48,396 bases of DNA from an uncultured Lachnospiraceae bacterium (GTDB taxonomy: Bacteria > Bacillota > Clostridia > Lachnospirales > Lachnospiraceae), in the NCBI GenBank assembly GCA_902766825.1, contig CACXFB010000010.1, positions 1 to 48,396 of the forward strand, read 5' to 3'. The notes below the pieces were generated by a model. That model made no database searches. It saw nothing but the letters and a program-made list of their open reading frames with translations, and was not told the DNA's origin. The position numbers and the translations under genes are program-made. Of this stretch, positions 7,782 through 16,437 are shown one piece after another (positions within the stretch are counted from its first letter, which is position 1; each line of letters opens with the position of its first letter).

Positions 7782-8537
7782 ATGAGAAATATTAAACTTA
7801 CAATTGAGTATGACGGTTCAAGATATGACGGATGGCAGCAGGGACCGAAGTATGGCAGTGACAGAACCATTAAAGATAAGATAGAAAATGTTCTTGGATT
7901 GATGGAAAATGAAAAGATTACACTTACGGGAGCAGTCAGAACAGAACCCGGGGTGCACGCTTATGCACAGATAGCCAATTTTAATACTAAGTCAGATATG
8001 AAGACATGGCAGATAATGCAGTATCTTAACAGATATCTTCCGCAGGACATTGCAGTGACGGATGTTGAGGAGGTGGAGGCAGGATTTAATTCCCTTGCCG
8101 GAATTAACAGCATAACTTATGAGTACAAAATAAGTGTTGCCGATGTCCCTAATGTATTTGAGAGAAAATATAATTATTACTGTTTTGATAAACTAGATAC
8201 CGCAAAAATGAAAAAAGCAGCGTCTAATTTTCTTGGCAAACACGACTTTAAGGCGTTTTCGGACAATCCGAGAATGAAGAAGTCTACAGTCAGAACTATA
8301 TATAATCTTGATGTGTACTCTGGAATGGATGAGATTTTAATCACAATAAAGGCGGATGATTTCTGGCCAAAGATGGCAAGAATAATTGTAGGAACTCTTA
8401 TCGAAGTAGGAAGAGGCAACATAGATTCTTGCGATATCAGCGGCATAATTGAGAGCGGCGACAGACAAAAAGCCGGACCGGATGCAGAAGCAAAAGGCTT
8501 GTTTTTATCTGAAATAGAGCTTAAGAAAAGGCAGTAA
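7782..8537 (+). CDS. TruA-family tRNA pseudouridine synthase with Glu in place of the catalytic Asp
   Basis: A 251-residue protein with TruA-family architecture: NIKLTIEYDGSRYDGWQ at the N-terminus, RTEPGVHAYAQIANF at 53-67, TYEYKISV near 110, KHDFKAFS near 145 and a DDFWPKMARIIVGTLIEVGRG segment near the C-terminus. TruA isomerises U38-U40 in tRNA anticodon stems. The invariant motif GRTDAGVHA reads VRTEPGVHA, so catalytic Asp is Glu55 (codon GAA at 7944-7946), with the flanking Gly and Ala also changed. This may be a divergent paralogue with altered or no activity. The first ATG (7770) has no ribosome binding site; GGAG at 7772-7775 lies six bases before the ATG at 7782, which is preferred. 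Confidence 0.8.
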   Translation: MRNIKLTIEYDGSRYDGWQQGPKYGSDRTIKDKIENVLGLMENEKITLTGAVRTEPGVHAYAQIANFNTKSDMKTWQIMQYLNRYLPQDIAVTDVEEVEAGFNSLAGINSITYEYKISVADVPNVFERKYNYYCFDKLDTAKMKKAASNFLGKHDFKAFSDNPRMKKSTVRTIYNLDVYSGMDEILITIKADDFWPKMARIIVGTLIEVGRGNIDSCDISGIIESGDRQKAGPDAEAKGLFLSEIELKKRQ

Positions 8538-8561
8538 TGTGCATTAAAATTAATTTTTCTA

Positions 8562-8589
8562 TTGCCATAATCAAATGAAAGTTTATAAT
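8562..8589 (+). promoter_or_regulatory. Predicted promoter of purF
   Basis: TTGCCA (8562-8567), a 16-base spacer and TATAAT (8584-8589). Transcription would start near 8596, giving a leader of about 145 bases before the purF start codon. Confidence 0.6.
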
Positions 8590-8596
8590 GATAGTG

Positions 8597-8692
8597 TTAA
8601 ACATGTTGAGAAAACTGTCTGCGAAGCAGACAAAAAAGCGCGCAAGTGTGAAGTTTCCGAATATGTTTAAGTAGTTGCGAATAAAGACGCAA
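8597..8692 (+). promoter_or_regulatory. Structured 5' leader of purF (possible cis-regulatory RNA)
   Basis: The leader begins with TTAAACAT (8597-8604), which is perfectly complementary to ATGTTTAA (8663-8670). Within this closing stem lies a 6-bp hairpin, GTCTGC-GAA-GCAGAC, near 8618-8632, followed by AAAAAAG. A further 5-bp hairpin (TTGCG 8675-8679, CGCAA 8688-8692) follows. The multi-helix arrangement suggests a regulatory RNA, but I could not match it to the conserved cores of the guanine, PRPP or ZTP riboswitches. Pairing was judged by eye. Confidence 0.35.
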
Positions 8693-8741
8693 ATTCATAA
8701 TTGCTTATATTAGTATGTTATTAAATTAAGGAAATAAACTT

Positions 8742-10196
8742 ATGAATGAAAAATTTTTAACCAGTGAAGCGAATGATACAGGACTGCACGAGGAATGTGG
8801 TGTATTTGGTGCATACAGCTTAAGCGGTGAGAATGTGGCTGCATCTGTTTATTATGGATTGTTTGCCTTACAGCATCGTGGCCAGGAGTGCTGTGGTATT
8901 TCGATAAGTGATACCTATGGTCCAAAAGGGATTGTTAATTCTGTTAAGGGAATGGGACTTGTCAATGAAGTTTTTGACAGGGAGAAGCTTGAGAGCCTTA
9001 AAGGTAATATCGGTGTTGGACATGTCAGATATTCCACAACAGGTGCAAGCATACCTGAGAACACACAGCCTTTAGTAATCAATTATGTAAAGGGAACATT
9101 GGCACTTGCCCACAACGGTAACCTTGTCAATGCGCAGAAAGTTAAGGATGAGCTTTCATATACAGGAGCAATTTTTAGAACGTCAATTGATTCTGAGGTT
9201 ATTGCATATCTTGTGGCAAGAGAGAGACTTAATGCTCCAAGAGTTGAAGGTGCACTTAAAAATGCAATGATGAAATTAAAGGGAGCTTATTCCCTTGTAA
9301 TGATGAGCCCAAGAAAGATGATAGGCGCAAGAGATCCTTTCGGTTTCAGACCGCTTGTACTCGGTAAGAGAGATGACACATATTTCTTTGCATCAGAGAC
9401 ATGTGCTCTTGATGCTGTAGGTGCTGAGTTCATAAGAGATGTTGAACCCGGAGAGATTGTTACTATATCCAACAAGGGTGTATTTTCAGATAAGAGTATG
9501 TGTCAGCCTAAGGTTGCAAAATGCATATTTGAGTATATTTATTTTGCAAGACCGGACAGCTATATAGATAATGTCAGCGTATATAATTCAAGAATAATTG
9601 CAGGAAAGATACTTGCACAGACTCATCCGTGTGATGCGGATGTTGTAGTCGGTGTTCCGGAATCAGGTAACTGTGCAGCCATGGGTTATGCACTCGAATC
9701 GGGAATACCATACGGTGTGGCATTTATCAAGAACAATTACGTAGGAAGAACATTTATCAAACCTACACAGTCACAGAGAGAATCCAGTGTAAGAATTAAG
9801 TTAAATGTGCTTCGTGAGGTTGTTGCAGGCAAACGTGTTGTCATGATTGATGATTCAATCGTAAGAGGAACAACCAGCGAGAGAATTGTAAGACTTTTAA
9901 AACACGCAGGAGCCAAAGAAGTTCATGTAAGAATTAGTTCACCACCGTTCAAATATCCATGTTATTTCGGTACTGATGTTCCGGAAAGTGAGCAGCTTAT
10001 CGCATATAAGCATTCGGTGGATGAGATTTGTGAAATGATAGGTGCAGATTCACTTGGCTTCCTTGATATTAACAGGTTAAATGAGCTTATAGGCGGTAGT
10101 CACGATTATTGTGATGCATGCTTTAACGGTAAATATCCGGTTGAACCGGTTGATTTTATAGATTCAACAGATAACAAAGACAATAATGAGCGATAA
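8742..10196 (+). CDS. purF: Amidophosphoribosyltransferase
   Basis: A 484-residue enzyme catalysing the first committed step of purine synthesis: PRPP plus glutamine to phosphoribosylamine. It is the B. subtilis type, with an N-terminal propeptide of 18 residues ending before Cys19 (HEECGVFG), which becomes the N-terminal glutaminase nucleophile. Class II glutaminase motifs GLFALQHRGQE, RYSTTG and LAHNGNL follow. The PRPP-binding loop VVMIDDSIVRGTT lies at about 366-378. Likely [4Fe-4S] ligands are Cys261, Cys407, Cys457 and Cys460 (CDAC near the C-terminus), which would make it oxygen-sensitive like the B. subtilis enzyme. purB follows after 21 bases. Confidence 0.97.
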   Translation: MNEKFLTSEANDTGLHEECGVFGAYSLSGENVAASVYYGLFALQHRGQECCGISISDTYGPKGIVNSVKGMGLVNEVFDREKLESLKGNIGVGHVRYSTTGASIPENTQPLVINYVKGTLALAHNGNLVNAQKVKDELSYTGAIFRTSIDSEVIAYLVARERLNAPRVEGALKNAMMKLKGAYSLVMMSPRKMIGARDPFGFRPLVLGKRDDTYFFASETCALDAVGAEFIRDVEPGEIVTISNKGVFSDKSMCQPKVAKCIFEYIYFARPDSYIDNVSVYNSRIIAGKILAQTHPCDADVVVGVPESGNCAAMGYALESGIPYGVAFIKNNYVGRTFIKPTQSQRESSVRIKLNVLREVVAGKRVVMIDDSIVRGTTSERIVRLLKHAGAKEVHVRISSPPFKYPCYFGTDVPESEQLIAYKHSVDEICEMIGADSLGFLDINRLNELIGGSHDYCDACFNGKYPVEPVDFIDSTDNKDNNER

Positions 10197-10217
10197 TTCG
10201 CGGAAATGAGGTAAATC

Positions 10218-11651
10218 ATGAGTAACGATAAGTATGTAAGTCCATTGTCAGAAAGATACGCAAGCAAAGAAATGCAGTATATTTTCTCACCTGATAAGAA
10301 ATTCAGAACATGGAGAAAACTTTGGATTGCACTTGCGGAATCTGAGAAGGAGTTAGGTCTTCCTATCACAGATGAGCAGATTGAAGAGCTTAAAGCTAAT
10401 GCAGAGGATATCAATTATGATGTTGCAAAGCAAAGAGAAGCTCTTGTAAGACATGATGTTATGTCACATGTTTATGCATACGGAGTGCAGTGTCCTAAGG
10501 CAAAGGGAATTATTCATCTTGGAGCTACATCATGCTACGTAGGTGATAACACAGATATAATCGTAATGACAGAAGCTCTTATCCTTGTAAGAAAGAAACT
10601 TCTTAACGTTATTAACGAGCTTAGCAAGTTTGCTGTAAAATACGCAGCACAGCCTACACTTGCATTTACACATTTCCAGCCGGCACAGCCTACAACTGTA
10701 GGAAAGAGAGCAACACTTTGGCTTATGGAACTTAAGCTTGATCTTGATGATATTAATTATCTTATCGACAGCATGATGCTCTTAGGTTCAAAGGGAACAA
10801 CAGGTACACAGGCAAGTTTCCTTGAACTATTCGACGGCGATTATGAGAAGGTAAAGGAACTTGACAGAAAGATTGCACAGAAGATGGGATATAAGAAGTG
10901 CTTCCCTGTTTCAGGTCAGACATATTCAAGAAAGATGGATTTAAGAGTATTAAATGTACTTTCAGGTATTGCTGCAAGTGCTCACAAGTTCTCTAACGAC
11001 ATCAGACTTTTACAGCATCTTAAGGAAGTTGAAGAACCATTTGAAAAGAATCAGATTGGTTCATCAGCTATGGCATATAAGAGAAATCCAATGAGAAGTG
11101 AAAGAATTGCATCACTTGCCAACTATGTTATGATTGATGCACTTAATCCTGCACTTGTAACAGCAACACAGTGGTTTGAGAGAACTCTGGATGATTCAGC
11201 TAACAAGAGACTTTCTATTCCTGAAGGATTCCTTGCAATCGATGGTATTCTTGATCTTTACCTCAACGTTGTAGACGGACTTGTAGTATATCCTAAGGTT
11301 ATTGAAAAGAGACTTATGGCTGAACTTCCTTTCATGGCAACAGAGAACATCATGATGGATGCGGTTAAAGCCGGTGGAGACCGTCAGGAACTTCATGAGA
11401 AGATCAGACAGCTTTCTATGGAAGCAGGTAAGAATGTAAAGGTTAACGGCCTTGATAACAACCTTCTTGAACTTATAGCTGCAGATCCTGCATTCAATAT
11501 GTCACTTGAGGATCTTAAGGCTTCAATGGATCCTACAAAATACACAGGATGTGCTAAGATGCAGGTTGAAGAATTTATTAACAATGAGATACAGCCTGTT
11601 CTTGATGAGAACAAAGATCTTCTTGGTCTTACTGCTGAAATTAATGTATAA
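10218..11651 (+). CDS. purB: Adenylosuccinate lyase
   Basis: A 477-residue member of the fumarase/aspartase superfamily. It cleaves SAICAR to AICAR and adenylosuccinate to AMP in purine synthesis. The superfamily signature [17 protein letters not shown] lies at about 281-297 with the catalytic loop serines 282-283. Other conserved stretches are [23 protein letters not shown] and [14 protein letters not shown]. It is translated from a GAGGTAAATC-type site, 21 bases after purF, so it is co-transcribed. Codon use is like that of its neighbours. A hairpin follows before map. Confidence 0.97.
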   Translation: MSNDKYVSPLSERYASKEMQYIFSPDKKFRTWRKLWIALAESEKELGLPITDEQIEELKANAEDINYDVAKQREALVRHDVMSHVYAYGVQCPKAKGIIHLGATSCYVGDNTDIIVMTEALILVRKKLLNVINELSKFAVKYAAQPTLAFTHFQPAQPTTVGKRATLWLMELKLDLDDINYLIDSMMLLGSKGTTGTQASFLELFDGDYEKVKELDRKIAQKMGYKKCFPVSGQTYSRKMDLRVLNVLSGIAASAHKFSNDIRLLQHLKEVEEPFEKNQIGSSAMAYKRNPMRSERIASLANYVMIDALNPALVTATQWFERTLDDSANKRLSIPEGFLAIDGILDLYLNVVDGLVVYPKVIEKRLMAELPFMATENIMMDAVKAGGDRQELHEKIRQLSMEAGKNVKVNGLDNNLLELIAADPAFNMSLEDLKASMDPTKYTGCAKMQVEEFINNEIQPVLDENKDLLGLTAEINV

Positions 11652-11689
11652 TAAAAGTTGACTGCAGTGTCAGCATTTGAAAAATATTG

Positions 11690-11723
11690 CAAACTGATAT
11701 GTCTTTTTTGGCATATCAGTTTG
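11690..11723. terminator. Long hairpin between purB and map
   Basis: A perfect 12-bp inverted repeat (CAAACTGATATG at 11690-11701, CATATCAGTTTG at 11712-11723) with a 10-base T-rich loop. The downstream T-tract is short (TCTTGT), so it may terminate inefficiently or stabilise the transcript. Confidence 0.5.
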
Positions 11724-11771
11724 TCTTGTATAAATTCCAAAAACTTAAAATGTATAAAAGAGAGGCTTTTT

Positions 11772-12641
11772 ATGAAACTAGGACGAAATGATGCATGCTG
11801 GTGCAAGAGCGGAAAAAAATATAAGAGTTGTCATATGGCTTTTGATGAGAGAATTGAAAGTTATGCAAGATTAGGACATATAGTTCCACCTCATCATATC
11901 ATCAAGACGCCACAGCAGATAGAAGGAATGAGGGAAGCTGGAAAGATTAATACAGAGCTTCTTGATATTATTACGGACACAATTCAAGAGGGAATGTCGA
12001 CACAGGACATTGATGATATCGTTGTAAAATATACTAAGGAACATGGCGCTATTTGTGCTCCTTACGGTTATGAAGGATATCCAAAGTCATGCTGTACTTC
12101 TATTAATGAGGTGGTTTGTCACGGAATTCCGGATCCGAACAGAATTCTTAAATCCGGAGATATAATTAATGTAGACGTAACAACTATATACAACGGATTT
12201 TATGCTGATGCATCAAGAATGTACTGCATAGGAGATGTAAAACCGGAAGATGAGAAGCTTGTGCGTGTGACAAAGGAATGTCTTGACCTTGGTGTAGCTG
12301 CTGTAAAACCATGGGGATTTATTGGTGACATCGGAGCTGTTATAGGTAAATACGCACATGATAACGGATTTTCTGTTGTAAGGGATATTGGCGGTCACGG
12401 CGTCGGAATAGAATTTCATGAAGAACCTTATGTATGTCATGTAGGTGTTGAAAATACGGATATGCTTATTGTGCCGGGAATGACATTTACGATCGAACCG
12501 ATGATAAATGTCGGAACCTATGAAGTATATCAGGACGAAGATGACGGATGGACAATATATACAGATGACCACAAGAACTCTGCACAGTGGGAGTACACAC
12601 TTGCAGTGACAGAGGATGGAGTGGAGATACTTACTCACTAA
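11772..12641 (+). CDS. map: Type I methionine aminopeptidase with N-terminal SEC-C zinc motif
   Basis: A 289-residue enzyme from this start. Residues 1-22 form a SEC-C zinc knuckle (CWCKSGKKYKSCH), a known N-terminal extension in clostridial methionine aminopeptidases that may help docking to the ribosome. The pita-bread peptidase domain follows with all five metal ligands: Asp135, Asp146, His209, Glu242 and Glu274, spaced as in E. coli MetAP. It removes initiator Met from nascent proteins. An in-frame upstream start at 11658 would add residues encoded by the purB terminator hairpin and is rejected; GAGAGG at 11760-11765 serves the ATG at 11772. Confidence 0.95.
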   Translation: MKLGRNDACWCKSGKKYKSCHMAFDERIESYARLGHIVPPHHIIKTPQQIEGMREAGKINTELLDIITDTIQEGMSTQDIDDIVVKYTKEHGAICAPYGYEGYPKSCCTSINEVVCHGIPDPNRILKSGDIINVDVTTIYNGFYADASRMYCIGDVKPEDEKLVRVTKECLDLGVAAVKPWGFIGDIGAVIGKYAHDNGFSVVRDIGGHGVGIEFHEEPYVCHVGVENTDMLIVPGMTFTIEPMINVGTYEVYQDEDDGWTIYTDDHKNSAQWEYTLAVTEDGVEILTH

Positions 12642-12660
12642 TGAAACGGAGGAAGTACGA

Positions 12661-12798
12661 ATGGATAAAGTATTAATTTATTTTGCTTTAACGATGGGAA
12701 TACCGGTACTTTGTGCAATAATTGTATCTACCGTATTTTTTATTTCAAACAGAAAAAAAGAGAATAAAGAACGAGGGGACAAAAAGGTCAATAAATAA
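12661..12798 (+). CDS. Small single-pass membrane protein (45 aa), function unknown
   Basis: The product starts MDKVLIYFALTMGIPVLCAI, a single membrane helix of about residues 4-28, followed by a strongly basic and charged tail (SNRKKENKERGDKKVNK). A good ribosome binding site, CGGAGGAA at 12648-12654, lies six bases before the ATG, which supports real translation. It sits 19 bases after map and 29 bases before the first leuD, so it is probably transcribed with them. I do not recognise a family; small membrane regulators or accessory subunits often look like this. Confidence 0.6.
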   Translation: MDKVLIYFALTMGIPVLCAIIVSTVFFISNRKKENKERGDKKVNK

Positions 12799-12827
12799 TT
12801 AAAGGTAATAAAAGAAAGAGGTGCGAT

Positions 12828-13301
12828 ATGAGCAGAATATTTAAATTTAACAGTGATGTGGACACTGACCAGATAATAGCATCGCAGTATTTGCTTTTGC
12901 CAAACATTGATGAGATGAAAGAGCATGCATTTGAATCATTGTCGACTGATTTTGCAAAGGATGTAAAAGAAGGAGATATTATAGTTGCCGATGAAAACTT
13001 CGGATGCGGTTCTTCAAGAGAGCAGGCGCCTGCTGTATTAAAAGCACTTGGTGTCAAGGCTATTGTAGCTAAATCATTTGCAAGAATATTTTACAGAAAT
13101 GCCATCAATATCGGACTTCCTGTTATTGTGTCAAAGGAAGTATATGATTATGTAAATGATGGAGATACAGCTGATGTTGATATGAATGAAGGAGTAATTA
13201 AAACTGCCGGCAGAGATTTTAACTGCACAAAGTTACCTGAATATATGCAAAATATTCTTAATGCAGGTGGTCTTATAGCATTCCTTAACGAGGACAAATA
13301 A
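12828..13301 (+). CDS. leuD: 3-isopropylmalate dehydratase-type small subunit (copy 1)
   Basis: A 157-residue aconitase-swivel-domain protein: DVDTDQIIASQYL at the start, FGCGSSREQAPAVLKALGV near 60, and AKSFARIFYRNAINIGLP near 83. These match the short LeuD/HacB type found in clostridia and archaea. It forms the small subunit of a 4Fe-4S hydro-lyase with the following large subunit. The substrate-recognition loop after Tyr reads YLLL, unlike YLAL in copy 2 (14610-15110), so the two may differ in substrate. The gene begins a small-large-small-large array that runs into leuB. Confidence 0.85.
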   Translation: MSRIFKFNSDVDTDQIIASQYLLLPNIDEMKEHAFESLSTDFAKDVKEGDIIVADENFGCGSSREQAPAVLKALGVKAIVAKSFARIFYRNAINIGLPVIVSKEVYDYVNDGDTADVDMNEGVIKTAGRDFNCTKLPEYMQNILNAGGLIAFLNEDK

Positions 13302-13360
13302 AACATCTAATTATCTAATGTAAATAATAGCGGAAAATTTGCGCAGAAATGAGGATAACT

Positions 13361-14617
13361 ATGGCAATGACAATTGGTGAAAAGATAATAGCAAGGGCTG
13401 CAGGTGTTGATGAAGTTAAGCCCGGACAGATACATACGGTGAACGTGGATTATCTTATGAGTAATGACGGAACAACTCACCTTACCATTGATATGTATAA
13501 CAACAAATTAAAGAATCCTAAGATTGCAGATAAGGACAAGCTGGTATTTATTATGGATCATAATGTTCCGGCTGAGAATCCAAAGACTGCAGCAGCTCAT
13601 AAGAAAATGAGAGATTTTGCAAAGGCTAATGACATAAAGCTCTATGAAGGAAAAGGTGTTTGCCATCAGATCATGGTAGAGGAATTTGTTAAGGCCGGAC
13701 AGTTTATAATGGGTGCTGATTCACATACATGTTCATACGGTGCACTCGGTGCATTCGGAACAGGTATAGGATGTACAGACTTTTTGTATGCAATGGTAAC
13801 AGGAACCTCATGGGTTATGGTGCCTGAGACAATCAGATTTAACCTCAAAGGAAAGTTAAGGGAAGGTGTATATCCAAGAGACCTTATACTTACCATTATC
13901 GGAGATGTAGGTGCTAACGGATGTAACTATAAGATTATGGAGTTTGCCGGAGAAGGAGCACACAATCTTTCAATCAGTGACCGTTTTGTATTATGTAATC
14001 TTGCCGTTGAAGCAGGAGCTAAGACAGGAATAGTTGAGCCTGATGAGAAAGTAGTTGAATATTGCAAAAATGCCGGAAGAGATGCAGGTGACCTTTTTGT
14101 AAGTGATGAGGACGCCGTATTTGAAAAAGTATACGAGTACGATCTTGATAAGATTGAACCTGTTGTAGCAAGACCGGATTTTGTTGATGATGTTATACCG
14201 CTTAGTCAGGTTGGAGACGTAAAGATTGACCAGGCATTTGTAGGTTCATGTAACAACGGACGTATAGAAGACCTTAGAGTTTCAGCACAACTTCTTAAAG
14301 GAAAAAAGGTTCACCCGGATGTAAGATTCCTTATAGCACCGGCTTCAAATAATGTATTCCTTCAGGCTTTGGATGAAGGACTTATCGATATCTTCCTTGA
14401 ATCAGGAGTAATGGTTATGAATTCTAACTGTTCTGTATGCTGGGGAAGCTGCCAGGGAGTTATCGGTGAAGGCGAAGTACTTATTTCGACTGCAACAAGA
14501 AACTTCAAAGGAAGAGCGGGACACAAGAATTCAAAGATTTATCTTGGTTCGGCAGCAACTGTTACGGCATCTGCCATAGCAGGTAAAATTGTGAATGCGG
14601 AGGTTATTTATGGATAA
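13361..14617 (+). CDS. leuC: 3-isopropylmalate dehydratase/aconitase-type large subunit (copy 1, divergent)
   Basis: A 418-residue aconitase-family large subunit. It keeps the iron-sulfur ligands: Cys in GSCNNGR and the C-x2-C pair in NCSVCWGSC. Substrate motifs FIMGADSHTCSYGALGAFGTG and RNFKGRAG are present. It is divergent: GSCTNGR is GSCNNGR, and the region after the Cys pair (VIGEGEVLISTATRNF) departs from the usual GERCxSTSNRNF. It could therefore serve another hydroxyacid, such as citramalate or dimethylmalate, rather than isopropylmalate. The first ATG (13349) lies two bases ahead of the ribosome binding site GAGGA at 13351-13355; the ATG at 13361 is preferred. Its last 8 bases overlap the next gene. 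Confidence 0.82.
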   Translation: MAMTIGEKIIARAAGVDEVKPGQIHTVNVDYLMSNDGTTHLTIDMYNNKLKNPKIADKDKLVFIMDHNVPAENPKTAAAHKKMRDFAKANDIKLYEGKGVCHQIMVEEFVKAGQFIMGADSHTCSYGALGAFGTGIGCTDFLYAMVTGTSWVMVPETIRFNLKGKLREGVYPRDLILTIIGDVGANGCNYKIMEFAGEGAHNLSISDRFVLCNLAVEAGAKTGIVEPDEKVVEYCKNAGRDAGDLFVSDEDAVFEKVYEYDLDKIEPVVARPDFVDDVIPLSQVGDVKIDQAFVGSCNNGRIEDLRVSAQLLKGKKVHPDVRFLIAPASNNVFLQALDEGLIDIFLESGVMVMNSNCSVCWGSCQGVIGEGEVLISTATRNFKGRAGHKNSKIYLGSAATVTASAIAGKIVNAEVIYG

Positions 14618-15110
14618 GTTTAACGGACGTGTGTGGGTACTTGGTGATGATATAGATACAGATATTATTATCCCTACAGAATACCTTGCACTTAAGACAG
14701 TAGATGATATGAAAAAATATGCTTTTTCGCCACTTAGACCGGAACTTGCGGGGCAGATAAAAGACGGTGATATTATTGTTGCCGGTAAGAATTTCGGATG
14801 CGGTTCGTCAAGAGAGCAGGCACCGGAGATTATTAAGCACCTTAATGTTAAGTGTGTAATTGCAAAATCATTTGCAAGAATATTTTTCAGAAATTCAATT
14901 AATAACGGTCTTCTTCTTATCGAAAATGATTCTCTTTATGATGACATTAAGAATGATGAAGGTGCAAATATTGAAGTAACAATAAATGAGAAGATTTCTT
15001 ACAACGGTAAGGATTATCCTATACATGCACTTCCGGATAATCTTTGCGAGATAATCAATGCAGGCGGTCTTGTTGCTGCAATGAAAAAGAGAAATGGAAT
15101 TACAGATTAA
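14610..15110 (+). CDS. leuD: 3-isopropylmalate dehydratase-type small subunit (copy 2)
   Basis: A 166-residue swivel-domain subunit: DDIDTDIIIPTEYLALKT, then NFGCGSSREQAPEIIKHLNV and IAKSFARIFFRNSINNGL. It overlaps the end of the preceding large subunit by 8 bases, indicating translational coupling. The start at 14610 is set by GGAGG at 14599-14603; an upstream in-frame ATG (14595) lacks such a site. The recognition loop is YLAL. Its partner large subunit follows after 10 bases. Together with leuB downstream this pair is the better candidate for leucine synthesis. Confidence 0.88.
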   Translation: MDKFNGRVWVLGDDIDTDIIIPTEYLALKTVDDMKKYAFSPLRPELAGQIKDGDIIVAGKNFGCGSSREQAPEIIKHLNVKCVIAKSFARIFFRNSINNGLLLIENDSLYDDIKNDEGANIEVTINEKISYNGKDYPIHALPDNLCEIINAGGLVAAMKKRNGITD

Positions 15111-15120
15111 GGAGGACGAC

Positions 15121-16380
15121 ATGGGACATACACTCATTGAAAAGATAATAATGAGAAATACGGGAATGGAATCCGTAACTCCCGGAAACATTGTGGATGT
15201 CAATGTGGACAGAGTTATGATACATGATATTTTCATTCCTTTCGTTAAAGATAAATTCGAAGAAATGGGATTTAAGAAACTTTGGGATGAAGATAAGGTT
15301 GTTCTTATATATGACCATCTTGTTCCGACAAGTGCCGTTGAGGATGTAAGACATTTTAAAATCGGTGATGAGTTTGTAAAAAAATACGGAGTGAAGCATT
15401 TTCACAAAGCAGACGGTATATGTCATCAGCTTATGCCTCAGATGGGATATGCAAAGCCTGGTAATATAGTATTTGGTACTGATTCGCATACAACAACCTA
15501 CGGATGTGTCGGATGTTTTTCTTCAGGTGTAGGATATACTGAGATGGCAGCAATTCTTGGAACAGGACAGATGTGGGTGCGTGTACCTGAGACTATTAAG
15601 ATTGTTATAAACGGACAGCTGCCGGCAAATGTTATGTCAAAAGATATTATTCTTAGAATAATCGGAGATCTTCGTTCGGACGGAGCCACATATAAAGTTC
15701 TTGAGTTTAGCGGAAGCACAGTTGATGCAATGAGCGTTTCATCAAGAATGACTATGTCAAATATGGCAATTGAAGCAGGAGCAAAGGCTGCACTTTTTGC
15801 ACCTGATGAGAAGACCTGCGAGTATTCAAAAGTTGAGATGAAGGATGTTGAGTGGCTTAAGGCTGATGCGGATGCAACTTACTGTCATGTCATGGAATAT
15901 GATGCAAAGGACTTTGTACCAAGTGTTGCATGTCCTTCACAGGTTGATAATATCAAAGCAGTAAATGAGGTTGAAGGAACAAAGCTTGACCAGGTATTTA
16001 TCGGTTCATGTACTAATGGACGACTTGAAGATATAAAGGTCACAGCTGATATCTTAAGAGGTAAAAAGGTTGCACCATATGTTAAGCTTATCGTTACGCC
16101 GGCAAGCAGAAGCATTTACAAAGAAGCCGTTGATGCCGGATACATTAAAGATCTTGTAAGCGCAGGCGCAATTGTTACACAGCCGGGGTGCGGACTTTGT
16201 TGCGGACGTGCATGCGGAATTCTTACTGACGGTGAAAGAGTACTTGCAACTAACAACAGAAACTTCCTTGGAAGAATGGGAACCTCAAAGGTTGAAATTT
16301 TCCTTGGTTCACCTGCAACAGCTGCAGCAAGTGCAATTACCGGTGAGATAACAGTGCCGGGTGAAGTAAAGCTTCAGTAA
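15121..16380 (+). CDS. leuC: 3-isopropylmalate dehydratase-type large subunit (copy 2)
   Basis: A 419-residue aconitase-family large subunit with canonical motifs: VFGTDSHTTTYG, IGSCTNGRLEDI (first iron-sulfur Cys), GCGLCCGRACG (Cys pair), NNRNFLGRMG and SPATAAASAITGEI. The family adds and removes water to isomerise 2-isopropylmalate to 3-isopropylmalate. Both large subunits have CHQ where many LeuC proteins have an EHALLPE-type segment, as in HacA/DmdA relatives, so substrate assignment stays provisional. The ATG at 15121 follows GGAGGA directly after the leuD stop; the longer frame from 15094 would overlap leuD and is rejected. Confidence 0.87.
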   Translation: MGHTLIEKIIMRNTGMESVTPGNIVDVNVDRVMIHDIFIPFVKDKFEEMGFKKLWDEDKVVLIYDHLVPTSAVEDVRHFKIGDEFVKKYGVKHFHKADGICHQLMPQMGYAKPGNIVFGTDSHTTTYGCVGCFSSGVGYTEMAAILGTGQMWVRVPETIKIVINGQLPANVMSKDIILRIIGDLRSDGATYKVLEFSGSTVDAMSVSSRMTMSNMAIEAGAKAALFAPDEKTCEYSKVEMKDVEWLKADADATYCHVMEYDAKDFVPSVACPSQVDNIKAVNEVEGTKLDQVFIGSCTNGRLEDIKVTADILRGKKVAPYVKLIVTPASRSIYKEAVDAGYIKDLVSAGAIVTQPGCGLCCGRACGILTDGERVLATNNRNFLGRMGTSKVEIFLGSPATAAASAITGEITVPGEVKLQ

Positions 16381-16437
16381 TCATTAAAGGAGATATCCGA
16401 AAATTTAAGAATAAAAATCTGAAAGGATGATAATAAA

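Noticed and set aside
8597-8741. Known purine, PRPP or ZTP riboswitch before purF
   Set aside because: The conserved core sequences of these classes were not found by eye; kept only as an unclassified structured leader.
11658-11771. Upstream extension of the methionine aminopeptidase
   Set aside because: It would translate through the purB terminator hairpin; the SEC-C motif starts naturally at the ATG at 11772 with a good ribosome binding site.
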